Shown: piece by piece, positions 1-7,159 of the stretch | Layout: each line of letters begins with the position of its first letter | How positions within the stretch are numbered: position 1 is the first letter of the stretch | Assembly: GCF_002443155.1 (NCBI RefSeq) | Contig: NZ_CP023667.1 | Span: forward strand, 868,001-932,000 | Length of the DNA: 64,000 nt | DNA from: Alcaligenes faecalis | GTDB lineage: Bacteria; Pseudomonadota; Gammaproteobacteria; Burkholderiales; Burkholderiaceae_B | Direction of reading: 5' to 3' | Translations under genes and position numbers: made by a program | The notes under the pieces: model-generated | The model's database searches: none | The model's input: the letters and a program-made list of their open reading frames with translations, nothing else | What the model was told of the DNA's origin: nothing

Positions 1-359
1 AACTTACTGCCGTGCAAGACATAGGGAGAATCGTTGCCGCCCTGTTTGCGGACAGGGCGCGCTTTGCCGGAATGAGCTTGAAGATCGCCAGTGATCGCGT
101 GACCGGCCAGGAGTTGGAGGCCGCCTTTTCTGAAGCCGCAGGTCGCTCTATCACCTATGCCCGATTCCCTGATGAAGTATTAGCTGCCAACGCCGATTTG
201 GGACATATGGCGTCAAGTCTGGAGGATGGCCCTCTTGCAGAACAGGTGGACCTCGGTCTGATGCGAGAAATCAATCCTGAACTTGTCTCGCTGCGTTCTT
301 GGCTGATGGGAGAAGGGCGTGAAAAGCTGGAAGAAGCGTTGCGCAGAAAACAGGCGTAG
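1..359 (+). CDS. NmrA-like NAD(P)-binding protein, C-terminal part (cut by window edge)
   Basis: The reading frame is open from base 3 to the TAG at 357-359, so the true start lies upstream of the window. The segment has the pattern seen late in NmrA/HSCARG-type atypical short-chain dehydrogenases: a conserved DIGR motif (the 'valid interval, DIG' step after the Rossmann fold), then a helical region and a tail resembling the substrate-side lid. These proteins bind NAD(P) and often act as redox sensors or reductases. The nucleotide-binding glycine motif is not in view, so the family call rests on the C-terminal pattern only. No function beyond family membership can be given. Confidence 0.6.
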   Translation, partial: LTAVQDIGRIVAALFADRARFAGMSLKIASDRVTGQELEAAFSEAAGRSITYARFPDEVLAANADLGHMASSLEDGPLAEQVDLGLMREINPELVSLRSWLMGEGREKLEEALRRKQA

Positions 360-386
360 ATAGGCTTTGCGAAGGAATGTGCGCAG

Positions 387-473
387 ATGGAGTCTCGCCA
401 TCTTCCTTGCTTTCTGGCTGTGGCTGAAGAACTCCATTTCATTCCTGCGGCTTAGCGACTGCTTGTTGAATAG
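387..473 (+). pseudogene. Remnant of a LysR-type regulator N-terminus
   Basis: An ATG at 387, with an AAGGA ribosome-binding sequence about 10 bases upstream, opens a frame reading MESRHLPCFLAVAEELHF, then IPAA, a TAG stop at 453-455, then RLLVE and a second stop at 471-473. This matches the canonical first turn-helix of LysR proteins (consensus near M-E-L-R-H-L-x-Y-F-x-A-V-A-E-E-L-H-F-x-x-A-A-E-R-L), with the stop exactly where the conserved Glu of AAERL should be. Nothing after it resembles the rest of a LysR protein, so this is a truncated, dead gene start. I read it directly from the bases; the family assignment is by motif memory. Confidence 0.6.
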
Positions 474-636
474 TCGCCACTGTCATGCGCTATTTTTCTT
501 ATCAATAAGCCTACTAAAAACAGCCCCAAACGCTGCGAAGCTCCCTCCTTTCAGATCCTGTCACAAGGCTAATTTAATTATTTAAATATAAAGCTCTCCC
601 GCCTGGAACGCAGGGTAATCCCCATCTCTCCACGCA
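474..636. other. Gene-poor stretch before the cupin operon
   Basis: Between the LysR stub and the promoter at 637 I see no coding sequence with start, ribosome-binding site and plausible codon use. The stretch is AT-rich around 570-590. No clear terminator for the upstream gene was found. Confidence 0.5.
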
Positions 637-665
637 TTGACGCGTCAAATTCGGCTCATTACCAT
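637..665 (+). promoter_or_regulatory. Predicted sigma70 promoter of the cupin-oxidase-TRAP operon
   Basis: TTGACG at 637-642 (5 of 6 to the -35 consensus) and TACCAT at 660-665 (4 of 6 to the -10, keeping the key T1, A2 and T6) are separated by 17 bases. The -35 lies inside a perfect 12-bp palindrome, TTGACGCGTCAA, at 637-648. The start of transcription would fall near 671-673, about 45 bases before the cupin ATG. Read from the sequence; not experimentally supported. Confidence 0.5.
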
Positions 666-668
666 CAC

Positions 669-688
669 AACATACAACTATGTATGTT
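669..688. promoter_or_regulatory. Perfect 8-bp inverted repeat, likely operator for the operon's TetR regulator
   Basis: AACATACA (669-676) and TGTATGTT (681-688) form a perfect inverted repeat around the 4-base spacer ACTA. The site sits across the predicted transcription start, directly downstream of the -10 at 660-665, where a bound repressor would block RNA polymerase. The operon it precedes ends with its own TetR-family gene (5322-6002), whose family binds palindromes of about this size. The repeat is seen directly; the regulator-operator pairing is inference. Confidence 0.55.
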
Positions 689-716
689 CTAAAACCACTT
701 GTGTTTGGTGATCCAC

Positions 717-1082
717 ATGACAACAGAAAAAACTTTGCCGCGAGTAATGCGTTTTGACGATTTGGTCTTCCAGCCCAGACAGGAAAAACCGGAGATGGCG
801 CAGTTGGCGGAAATCGTGGGTGAGGAGGATGGGACGCCTTTGGGGGCGGGGTATGCGCGCTTGAATCAGGCTCGCATTGAATGGACCGTGTTGTACGACG
901 AGGTCGTGACGGTGATCGAGGGCAGCATGCGCATTCATACGCCGCAGGGCATTCTGGAAGCCGGTCCACGTGATTGTGTGTGGTTGCCCGCAGGCACGCC
1001 TTTGATCTACGAAGCAGAGTCTGCCCTGATCCACTACTGCCTGCATCCCAGCAACTGGGCCAGCGCACGGACGGCGGCATGA
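717..1082 (+). CDS. Cupin-domain protein, EutQ-like (121 aa)
   Basis: A small single-domain beta-barrel protein of the RmlC-like cupin superfamily, closest in look to the EutQ/DUF861 group. The pattern G-x-x-x-I-H-T-P at about residues 65-75, followed by G-P-R-D-C-V-W-L-P-A-G-T-P, is the usual second cupin motif. The ATG at 717 is preferred over an in-frame start at 699 because no upstream residues look conserved. It overlaps the next gene by ATGA (1079-1082), which implies translational coupling to the flavoprotein. Cupins of this type in catabolic operons often bind or isomerise the substrate or act as metal-bound small enzymes; which applies here is unknown. Confidence 0.8.
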   Translation: MTTEKTLPRVMRFDDLVFQPRQEKPEMAQLAEIVGEEDGTPLGAGYARLNQARIEWTVLYDEVVTVIEGSMRIHTPQGILEAGPRDCVWLPAGTPLIYEAESALIHYCLHPSNWASARTAA

Positions 1083-2404
1083 GCATCAAGAAAATTACGC
1101 GTCTGCCTGAGAACGACAAGACCAATGGGTGGAGTCGGCTCCTGGCTCCCCGTACGCCCAAACCCGCTTTGGCCAAAGACGTGCAGGCTGATTGGGTGAT
1201 TGTCGGCGGTGGCCTGGCCGGTTTGGCCGCTGCCCGTCGCCTGGCAGAGAACCGCCCCGGTGACAGCATCGTGGTGCTGGAGGCCGATCTGGTGGGCGAG
1301 GGCGCTCAAGGCCGAAACTCCGGCTTTGCGATTGATAGCCCTCATAACGTCGGCAGTTCCATGGGCGAACTGGACGCCGCCCGCTCGCATGTGCGCCTTG
1401 CGCGTACGGCGATTGCTTATCTAAGAACCCAGGTTGAGCGTTACGGTATCGAGTGCGACTGGAGCCCCATCGGGAAATTCCACGCTGCGGTTTCCGAGGA
1501 AGGCGTACGCACAACCTTGAAGCCTACGCTGCAGGTGCTGGAGTCCTTGAAGGAACCGCATGAGTGGCTGGATGGTAAGGCCTTGCACGACAAGCTGGGG
1601 TTCAAGCATTTCCGCACAGGCATTTATACCCCCGGTACCGTGTTGCTGAACCCGGCGGGTCTGTCGCGTGGTCTGGCCGACAATATGCCTCCCAACGTCA
1701 CCGTTTACGAAAAAACGCCCGTGCTGTCCTTGCAGCAAGGCGATGGCGTCACGCTGGAAACCCCCGGTGGCAAGGTTCGTGCAGGCAAGATGATTCTGGC
1801 CGTAAACGTCTTTGCGGAGCAGTTCGGTTTTTATAGCGGCAAGCTGATGCCGATGGCGGCTCATGCCAGCTTGACCCGTTGCCTGACGGAAAGCGAACAG
1901 CGCGAATTGGGTGGTTTGCCCAGCTGGGGTTTGACGCCCGCCAACGCGTTTGTGGGCATTACCATGCGTCGCACCAATGACCAGCGCATTCTGATTCGTC
2001 AGCACATGACGTACGCCCCCAATTTGCGTAGCGATGACGAGAGCCGTCGCCGCGTGCGCATCGAGCACAAAACCCTGTTTGACGAGCGTTTCCCGAATTT
2101 GAAGAACGTGGAAATGGAGCACACCTGGACGGGCTTTATCTGCCTGTCCCGTAATGGCTCGCCCGGCTTTGGTCAGGTGGCCCCGCATGTGTATTCCGCG
2201 GTGTGTCAGAACGGGGTGGGGCTGACCAAGGGCACGATCTCCGGCATGTTGGTCGCGGATCTGGCTTGCGGTGTGGACAATCCCTTGATTGCCGATATGC
2301 AGGCCTTGGGACAACCCGATGCCTTGCCACCACGGCCGTTTCTGGATGTGGGTGTCCGGGCCCGTTTGGGCTGGGAACTGTGGCGGCACCGAGCGGAAGC
2401 CTGA
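1079..2404 (+). CDS. FAD-dependent oxidoreductase, D-amino-acid/amine oxidase (DAO) family (441 aa)
   Basis: A DAO-superfamily flavoprotein. The N-terminal dinucleotide-binding motif VIVGGGLAGLAAARRL at about residues 38-53 is followed by an acidic residue ending the second strand (VVLEAD) and a GAQGRNSGF stretch, equivalent to the GASGRNGG element of gamma-glutamylputrescine and related N-alkyl-amino-acid oxidases. Such enzymes oxidise a C-N bond and pass electrons to oxygen or quinone. The start at 1079 gives the usual short leader before the Rossmann fold; a longer in-frame start at 974 lies inside the cupin gene. Co-transcription with a TRAP importer and a cupin suggests it oxidises the imported compound, probably an amine or N-substituted amino acid. 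The substrate is not known. Confidence 0.85.
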   Translation: MSIKKITRLPENDKTNGWSRLLAPRTPKPALAKDVQADWVIVGGGLAGLAAARRLAENRPGDSIVVLEADLVGEGAQGRNSGFAIDSPHNVGSSMGELDAARSHVRLARTAIAYLRTQVERYGIECDWSPIGKFHAAVSEEGVRTTLKPTLQVLESLKEPHEWLDGKALHDKLGFKHFRTGIYTPGTVLLNPAGLSRGLADNMPPNVTVYEKTPVLSLQQGDGVTLETPGGKVRAGKMILAVNVFAEQFGFYSGKLMPMAAHASLTRCLTESEQRELGGLPSWGLTPANAFVGITMRRTNDQRILIRQHMTYAPNLRSDDESRRRVRIEHKTLFDERFPNLKNVEMEHTWTGFICLSRNGSPGFGQVAPHVYSAVCQNGVGLTKGTISGMLVADLACGVDNPLIADMQALGQPDALPPRPFLDVGVRARLGWELWRHRAEA

Positions 2405-2452
2405 TACCCGACGTTTGAACAATAAATTTAAAAGAAATACCCAGGAGGAGTT

Positions 2453-3445
2453 ATGAAGCTTTTGAGCAAGACTTTGCTGACGGTAATGTTCAGCCTGAGC
2501 GCGGCCACCGTGTCCGCACAAACCATGCGCATTGCAACGGACTCGGGCGCGCAAGGTTCGCCTAGCGGTGATGCCATCGAGAAGTGGGCCGCGATGATCA
2601 AAGAAGGCACGCAAGGCGCCGTGTCGCCCCGCGTTTTTTATCAGAACCAGTTGGGTGGTCAGGAAGAGGTGTTTGATCAGCACGTGGCCGGTGATGTGCA
2701 GTTGATGTTGAACTGGCCCATGACTTCCTACGACAAGCGCATTGCGGTGATCTACACCCCCTATATGTTCACCACTTGGGAAGAGGCCTTGGCCGCTTAC
2801 CAGCCCGGTGGCTGGTTGAATGAGACGCTGGACGGTATCTACAAAGAGAACGGTTTGAAGTTCTTTGGTGCCTGGCCTGAAGGCTTTAATGGCGTCGCCA
2901 CCAAGGGCAAGCATGCGGTGACGGTGGAGGACGCCAGGAACATCAAGGTACGGGTGCCCCCGATTTCCATGATGCAGCAGTCCGTGCAAGCCATGGGCTA
3001 TCAGACAGCGGTCATTGACTGGGGGGAAGTGTTTACTTCAATTCAGACCGGCGTGGTGGATGGCGATGCGGCCAACGTCATTTATTACGACTACGAATAC
3101 TTCCGCGACACGCTGGATTACTACGTGCGCAGCAAGCAACAGTTCATTACCGGCGTGTTGTCCATGAATCTGGAAGCCTGGGAAGCCTTGAAGCCCGAGC
3201 AGCAGGAAGTGATCCAGACCTCGGCCATCACCATCATGCAAGAGCAGTTTGCCAAGGCTCAGGTGGCCGACGCGGCCATTGTGGAGAAGTGGAAGGCGCT
3301 GGGTAAAAACTACGTTGAACTCGACAAGGATCAGTTGGCGGCTTTGGGTACGCATGTTCGCTCCAAGGTGTGGCCCTCCATGCACGCCGAAGTAGGCGAC
3401 AGCATCATGGCCCATATCGAGAAAAACGCCTCGGCTCTGAAGTGA
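2453..3445 (+). CDS. TRAP transporter periplasmic substrate-binding protein, DctP family (330 aa)
   Basis: Extracytoplasmic solute receptor of a tripartite ATP-independent periplasmic transporter. It begins with a Sec signal peptide (MKLLSKTLLTVMFSLSAATVSAQ, cleavage near residue 22-23), then the DctP fold. The stretch NIKVRVPP contains the family's conserved Arg, which normally clamps a substrate carboxylate, so the ligand is probably an organic or amino acid. A strong AGGAGGAG ribosome-binding site lies just before the ATG at 2453. It is followed at once by the two membrane subunits, giving the standard P-Q-M order. Ligand identity cannot be read from sequence. Confidence 0.93.
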   Translation: MKLLSKTLLTVMFSLSAATVSAQTMRIATDSGAQGSPSGDAIEKWAAMIKEGTQGAVSPRVFYQNQLGGQEEVFDQHVAGDVQLMLNWPMTSYDKRIAVIYTPYMFTTWEEALAAYQPGGWLNETLDGIYKENGLKFFGAWPEGFNGVATKGKHAVTVEDARNIKVRVPPISMMQQSVQAMGYQTAVIDWGEVFTSIQTGVVDGDAANVIYYDYEYFRDTLDYYVRSKQQFITGVLSMNLEAWEALKPEQQEVIQTSAITIMQEQFAKAQVADAAIVEKWKALGKNYVELDKDQLAALGTHVRSKVWPSMHAEVGDSIMAHIEKNASALK

Positions 3446-3471
3446 GCACTTTGGATCAAGGGAGTATGAAT

Positions 3472-3972
3472 GTGAGTGAGGACATCCCGATCAAGCGCGG
3501 GCCGACCCTGATCGCCCTGGAATGGCTGGCCATTGTGTCCAGCATTGTGGTGGCGGCAGGTTTGGCCTACGTGGTGGCTGCACGTTATTACCTGAACTGG
3601 CCGGCAATCGGTGTGCACACCATTGTGATGGTGGCCGCAATTTGGCTGTACATGACGGGGGCGCTGATTGCCAGCCAGTCCCGGCAGCATCTGGTGGTGG
3701 ATTACCTGTCCCATCGTTTGAAGACGCCACGGGCGCGCGCCATTCACCGTTTCTTTGTGTCGGTGCTGGTGCTGATTATTGTGGTGGCCTTTGCTTATTG
3801 GACCTTGCGCATGTTCATGTGGGGTTCCCGGTTCTCGACCACCATGGCGGAGCTGGGGATTCCTGTCTGGGTACCTCAGTCTGCAATTGGCCTGAACGCA
3901 GTCGGTAGCCTGTTGTATGCCTTGCGCGATGTTTATCAGTCTTTGATGGCCTTGCGCCAGGGAGGCCATTGA
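3472..3972 (+). CDS. TRAP transporter small permease, DctQ family (166 aa)
   Basis: Four hydrophobic segments typical of DctQ subunits are visible: WLAIVSSIVVAAGLAYVVA, an HTIVMVAAIWLYMTGALIA segment with the SQSRQHLVVDYL amphipathic stretch, VSVLVLIIVVAFAY, and a C-terminal segment near SAIGLNAVGSLLYAL. The start is ambiguous. An ATG at 3466 sits only one base after the GGAG at 3461-3464, whereas GTG at 3472 has that site at a normal 7-base distance, so I choose 3472. DctQ links the receptor to the large permease. It is essential for Na+-driven uptake in the family. Confidence 0.88.
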   Translation: MSEDIPIKRGPTLIALEWLAIVSSIVVAAGLAYVVAARYYLNWPAIGVHTIVMVAAIWLYMTGALIASQSRQHLVVDYLSHRLKTPRARAIHRFFVSVLVLIIVVAFAYWTLRMFMWGSRFSTTMAELGIPVWVPQSAIGLNAVGSLLYALRDVYQSLMALRQGGH

Positions 3973-3974
3973 TT

Positions 3975-5270
3975 ATGCATGCTGGATTTTCTGTTCTCTT
4001 GCTGCTGTTCCTGCTGGGTGTTGGGGTGCCGGTAGCCTGGTCTTTTGCCGGTACCTTGCTGATGTTGACGCTGGTGTATGACGTCAACTTGAATACCTTG
4101 ATGCTGCAAGGTTTCCGTTCCTTGAACTCCCTGGTTTTGCTAGCCTTGCCCTTGTTCATCATGGCGGGTTATCTGATGCAGGCCGGCGGCATTGCGCACC
4201 GTTTGGTGGGCTTTGCCGAGATGCTGGTCAAGAATCGCCGCGGTGGCATGGGGGCCAGCATGGTTCTGGCCTCCGGAGTGTTCGGGGCGATTTCGGGTAC
4301 GGCCTCGGCGGCGGTGGCGTCCATTGGCACCATTCTGGTCGACCCCATGGAGCAGCGCGGTTATCCGCGCCAGTATTCGGCAGCCCTGCTGGGGATTTCT
4401 TCTTTGCTGGGGATTCTGATCCCGCCCTCCATCACCATGATCTTGTTTGCCGTGGTGACACAGCAATCCGTGGTGGCCTGCTTTGCGGCGACGATTGGAC
4501 CGGGCTTGCTCTTGATGGCTGGCCTGATTCTGTTCAATTACGTCGTGGCGGGGCGCTGGTTCAAGGAGTCGCCTGCTCAACCTGCTGATGAGGCCAAGGG
4601 GCGTTCCTCGCTCAAGACCTTGTTCTATGCCATTCCTGCCCTGTGTATTCCTGCCTTGATTCTGGGCGGGATTTACGGCGGTATCTTCACGCCTACAGAA
4701 GCGGCGGCAGTCGCGGTTGTGCTGGTCATCGGTATTGGCTGCTTTGTGTACCGCGAGCTGAGCATGCGCAAGTTGTGCGACAGCTTTGTGCGCACGGCAG
4801 AGACCACGGGGACGGTCATCCTGATCTTGTTGTTCTCTTTCCTGATTGGCCGCATTCTGGTCGCCCAGGGTGTGCCGCAGGACCTGACCACCTTTGTAAC
4901 GGGTCTGGTGGACAGCCCCATTGGCATTCTCCTGATAGTCAATGTGTTCCTGATTCTGGTGGGCATGATTATTGATGATGTGTCCTTGACCGTGGTGGTG
5001 GCCCCCTTGCTGTTGCCTTTGGTGGGCGTGGCCGATGTCAGTCCGGTGCAGTTCGCCGCGATTGTGGCGTGTGCGGTGATTGTGGGTTCCAACAGCCCGC
5101 CGATGGCACCTGTGTTGTATATGTCCTGCCGCATCAGCAAAGTCGCGGTACATCGCTCCTTTGGCCCGGCCATCGCCATGATTGTGTTTGTGGCCATTCC
5201 GATTCAATTGATCACCACCTTCGTGCCCGCCGTTTCCTTGGCGTTTCCACGAATGCTGGGCCTGTTATAA
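3975..5270 (+). CDS. TRAP transporter large permease, DctM family (431 aa)
   Basis: A polytopic membrane protein with about 12 hydrophobic segments and the DctM signatures: the GGIAHRLVGFAEMLVKNRRGGMGASMVLASG region, GAISGTASAAVASIG, and GYPRQYSAALLGISSLLGILIPPS, the conserved cation/substrate-binding hairpin area. The second half repeats the fold (SPIGILLIVNVFLILVGMIIDD, SNSPPMAPVLY). Length is standard for the family. ATG 3975 is preferred over TTG 3969 because GGAGG at 3961-3965 is then 9 bases upstream. It forms the transport channel with DctQ and receives substrate from DctP. Confidence 0.95.
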   Translation: MHAGFSVLLLLFLLGVGVPVAWSFAGTLLMLTLVYDVNLNTLMLQGFRSLNSLVLLALPLFIMAGYLMQAGGIAHRLVGFAEMLVKNRRGGMGASMVLASGVFGAISGTASAAVASIGTILVDPMEQRGYPRQYSAALLGISSLLGILIPPSITMILFAVVTQQSVVACFAATIGPGLLLMAGLILFNYVVAGRWFKESPAQPADEAKGRSSLKTLFYAIPALCIPALILGGIYGGIFTPTEAAAVAVVLVIGIGCFVYRELSMRKLCDSFVRTAETTGTVILILLFSFLIGRILVAQGVPQDLTTFVTGLVDSPIGILLIVNVFLILVGMIIDDVSLTVVVAPLLLPLVGVADVSPVQFAAIVACAVIVGSNSPPMAPVLYMSCRISKVAVHRSFGPAIAMIVFVAIPIQLITTFVPAVSLAFPRMLGLL

Positions 5271-5321
5271 GAGGAGCGCCGGTATACTTTGGCGACTAAA
5301 GCGACTCTACAAGCAGGCGAT

Positions 5322-6002
5322 ATGAGCGATAAGGAACTGATTGAACGCGTGGCCCAGGCTGGGGCACTGACCGAGCCCAATGTGCATTTGACGCGGGCGG
5401 ATTGGCTGGAGGCTGCCATTCGCCTGTTTATGCAGGAAGGCGTGGAAGCGGTGCGCATCACCCGGCTGGCGCAAGTTATGGCCGTCACGCGGGGCAGCTT
5501 TTATTGGCATTTCAAGGACAGGGACGACTTGCTCGATGGGCTGGTCGGTTTCTGGGAGCAAAAGAACATGCGCTCCACCATGCTGGCGCTGGAGAATGTG
5601 GACAATCTGCAAGATGGCATGTTGTCCCTGTTCTCCACCTGGCTGGACGTGTCCCGTTTTGAACCGGGTCTGGACATGGCCATGCGTGATTGGGCCAGGC
5701 GCTCCGAGCGGGTGCGTCAGGCCGTCGCGCGGGCGGACAAGGCCTGCATGAATGCCTTGGCCAATTTCTTTCAGCGTATGGGTCTGGAAGAGATCGAAGC
5801 CCAGACCCGAGCCCGGACGACGTACTTTTGTCAGATTGGCTATTACCTGATTGGCCTGCAGGAAGAGCTGGAAGACCGGATGGTTTATCTGGACGACACC
5901 ATGAAGATTCTGGGCGGTCAGCCTCTGGACCCGGCCAAGGCCAAGGCTTTTGCAGAGCGTATGTATAGCGTGCAAAAGGATAATGCCAAGAAAGTGGGGT
6001 GA
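5322..6002 (+). CDS. TetR-family transcriptional regulator (226 aa)
   Basis: The N-terminal TetR DNA-binding domain is clear: an ADWLEAAIRLFMQEGVEAVRI helix, then the helix-turn-helix RLAQVMAVTRGSFYWHFKDRDDLLDGLV at about residues 45-75, with the diagnostic G-S-F-Y-x-H-F-K. The C-terminal two thirds is a helical ligand-binding domain of unknown specificity. I prefer the ATG at 5322 to a TTG at 5289. The gene lies 51 bases after dctM on the same strand and ends the operon at the terminator 6142-6180. It probably controls the operon through the palindrome at 669-688 (inference). Confidence 0.9.
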   Translation: MSDKELIERVAQAGALTEPNVHLTRADWLEAAIRLFMQEGVEAVRITRLAQVMAVTRGSFYWHFKDRDDLLDGLVGFWEQKNMRSTMLALENVDNLQDGMLSLFSTWLDVSRFEPGLDMAMRDWARRSERVRQAVARADKACMNALANFFQRMGLEEIEAQTRARTTYFCQIGYYLIGLQEELEDRMVYLDDTMKILGGQPLDPAKAKAFAERMYSVQKDNAKKVG

Positions 6003-6141
6003 TAGCTGGATGCTCTGCAGGCAGTGAGGATAGGCGTGCTTGGGCGACCACAGGGGAAGAAGTTACCTGACAGGTCGTCTTTGCTATGTGGAGCAGGGCA
6101 GAACGAGCTGGCAAGGAACATCAGTTTGACGCTGGAAAACT

Positions 6142-6180
6142 AAAAGGGCCGAATCCGGGATGGGATTCGGCCCTTTTTTT
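6142..6180 (+). terminator. Bidirectional rho-independent terminator
   Basis: A 14-bp perfect stem (AAAGGGCCGAATCC paired with GGATTCGGCCCTTT) around a 6-base loop, followed by a T run. On the minus strand it is followed by TTTTAG. It ends the 0.7-6.0 kb operon and may also stop transcription from bamD. Confidence 0.85.
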
Positions 6181-6183
6181 GGG

Positions 6184-6225
6184 CTGCTTTCTGTGAAGCG
6201 CTTTATGTTTGCTTCACAAAAGCAG
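6184..6225. repeat. Long hairpin in the bamD 3' flank
   Basis: CTGCTTT and TGTGAAGC (6184-6199, with a single unpaired C) pair with GCTTCACA and AAAGCAG (6211-6225), a 15-bp stem with one bulge and an 11-base loop. It lies between the bamD stop and the shared terminator. It lacks a U run, so it is not itself an intrinsic terminator. It may stabilise the bamD mRNA end. Confidence 0.55.
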
Positions 6226-6255
6226 TCCGTATTTTTCGCTGCTTTGCTTCAAGGT

Positions 6256-7098
6256 TTAGAACCAGTTGATCGGGTTCCAGTAGTTCACCTTGGCGTCCAG
6301 ACCATCCTTGAAATAAGTGGAGTCCGGGAAGTTCTCGTCCATCACGCGTTTGGTGGTGTCACGCAGCTCGGTTTGACCCATCTTGTCGTAGGACAGGTAC
6401 ATCAAGTACAGCGCGCGTTCAGCAATAGGCACGCCCTTGAAGTCCGTAATCACGGTTTGCGCACGGTTGACGGCAGCCACGTAAGCGCCGCGCTTGTAGT
6501 AGTACTCGGCCACGTGCACTTCGTTCTGGGCGATAGTGCTGACCAGCCAGGTCAAGCGCTTGGCGGCATCTGGCGCGTAACGGCTATTGGGGTAGCGTTG
6601 CAGCAGATCATTAAAGGCTTCGTAGGATTCGCGCAGACCTTTGGGGTCACGCTCGCTGGGGTCCTGTTGGGTAATGTTGGACAGGGCAGCGCTAGGAGGC
6701 GTAAAGGAGATCAGCCCTTTCAGGTACAACATGTAGTCGGTACCGGGGTGACTGGGGTATTGCTTCTGGAAGCGGTCGATAGCGGCCAAGGCTTTGGCAG
6801 GCTCCTCGTCTTTCCAGTTGATATAGGCTTGGTCGATCAGCGATTGCTGTGCGTAAGTGCCAAAGGGGTAGCGGGACTCGACGGCTTCCAGGCGGGTACG
6901 CGCGTCTTTCCAGTTGCCGGCGGACATTTCTTCACGGGCGTCTTTATACAGGCGCTCGGCGGTCCAACCCGAGGTGGGGTCAACTTCTTTTTTGGTAGTG
7001 CCGCAGCCAGCAAGCAAAGTGGCAGCCAGCATTAATGCGGCTACTTGGGCCAGCTTGGTACCACGAATGCGTGGCAAGTTCAGGTTCAGGCGAGTCAC
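6256..7098 (-). CDS. bamD: Outer membrane protein assembly factor BamD (280 aa)
   Basis: Essential lipoprotein of the BAM complex, which inserts beta-barrel proteins in the outer membrane. A lipoprotein signal with lipobox LLAGC puts the acylated Cys at about residue 32. The mature part contains the tetratricopeptide-type repeats expected of BamD/ComL, with recognisable stretches WTAERLYKDAREEM, RYPFGTYAQQSLIDQAYINWK, GLISFTPPSAA and NEVHVAEYYYKRGAYVAA. I choose the GTG at 7098 because AAGGA lies 7 bases before it. A TTG at 7131 falls inside the perfect minus-strand -10 and would have no ribosome-binding site. The gene is divergent from rluD. Confidence 0.95.
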   Translation of the reverse strand: MTRLNLNLPRIRGTKLAQVAALMLAATLLAGCGTTKKEVDPTSGWTAERLYKDAREEMSAGNWKDARTRLEAVESRYPFGTYAQQSLIDQAYINWKDEEPAKALAAIDRFQKQYPSHPGTDYMLYLKGLISFTPPSAALSNITQQDPSERDPKGLRESYEAFNDLLQRYPNSRYAPDAAKRLTWLVSTIAQNEVHVAEYYYKRGAYVAAVNRAQTVITDFKGVPIAERALYLMYLSYDKMGQTELRDTTKRVMDENFPDSTYFKDGLDAKVNYWNPINWF

Positions 7099-7130
7099 AA
7101 AAGCGTCCTTGGTGTTAGCATTGCTGCTCA

Positions 7131-7159
7131 ATTATATGATTTGTCGCCATGCCTGACAC
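7131..7159 (-). promoter_or_regulatory. Predicted bamD promoter
   Basis: On the minus strand a perfect TATAAT (7136-7131) follows GTGTCA (7159-7154; 4 of 6 to the -35 consensus) at 17 bases. Transcription would start near 7124, giving a leader of about 25 bases before the GTG at 7098. The promoter reaches into the first codons of rluD. Confidence 0.5.
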
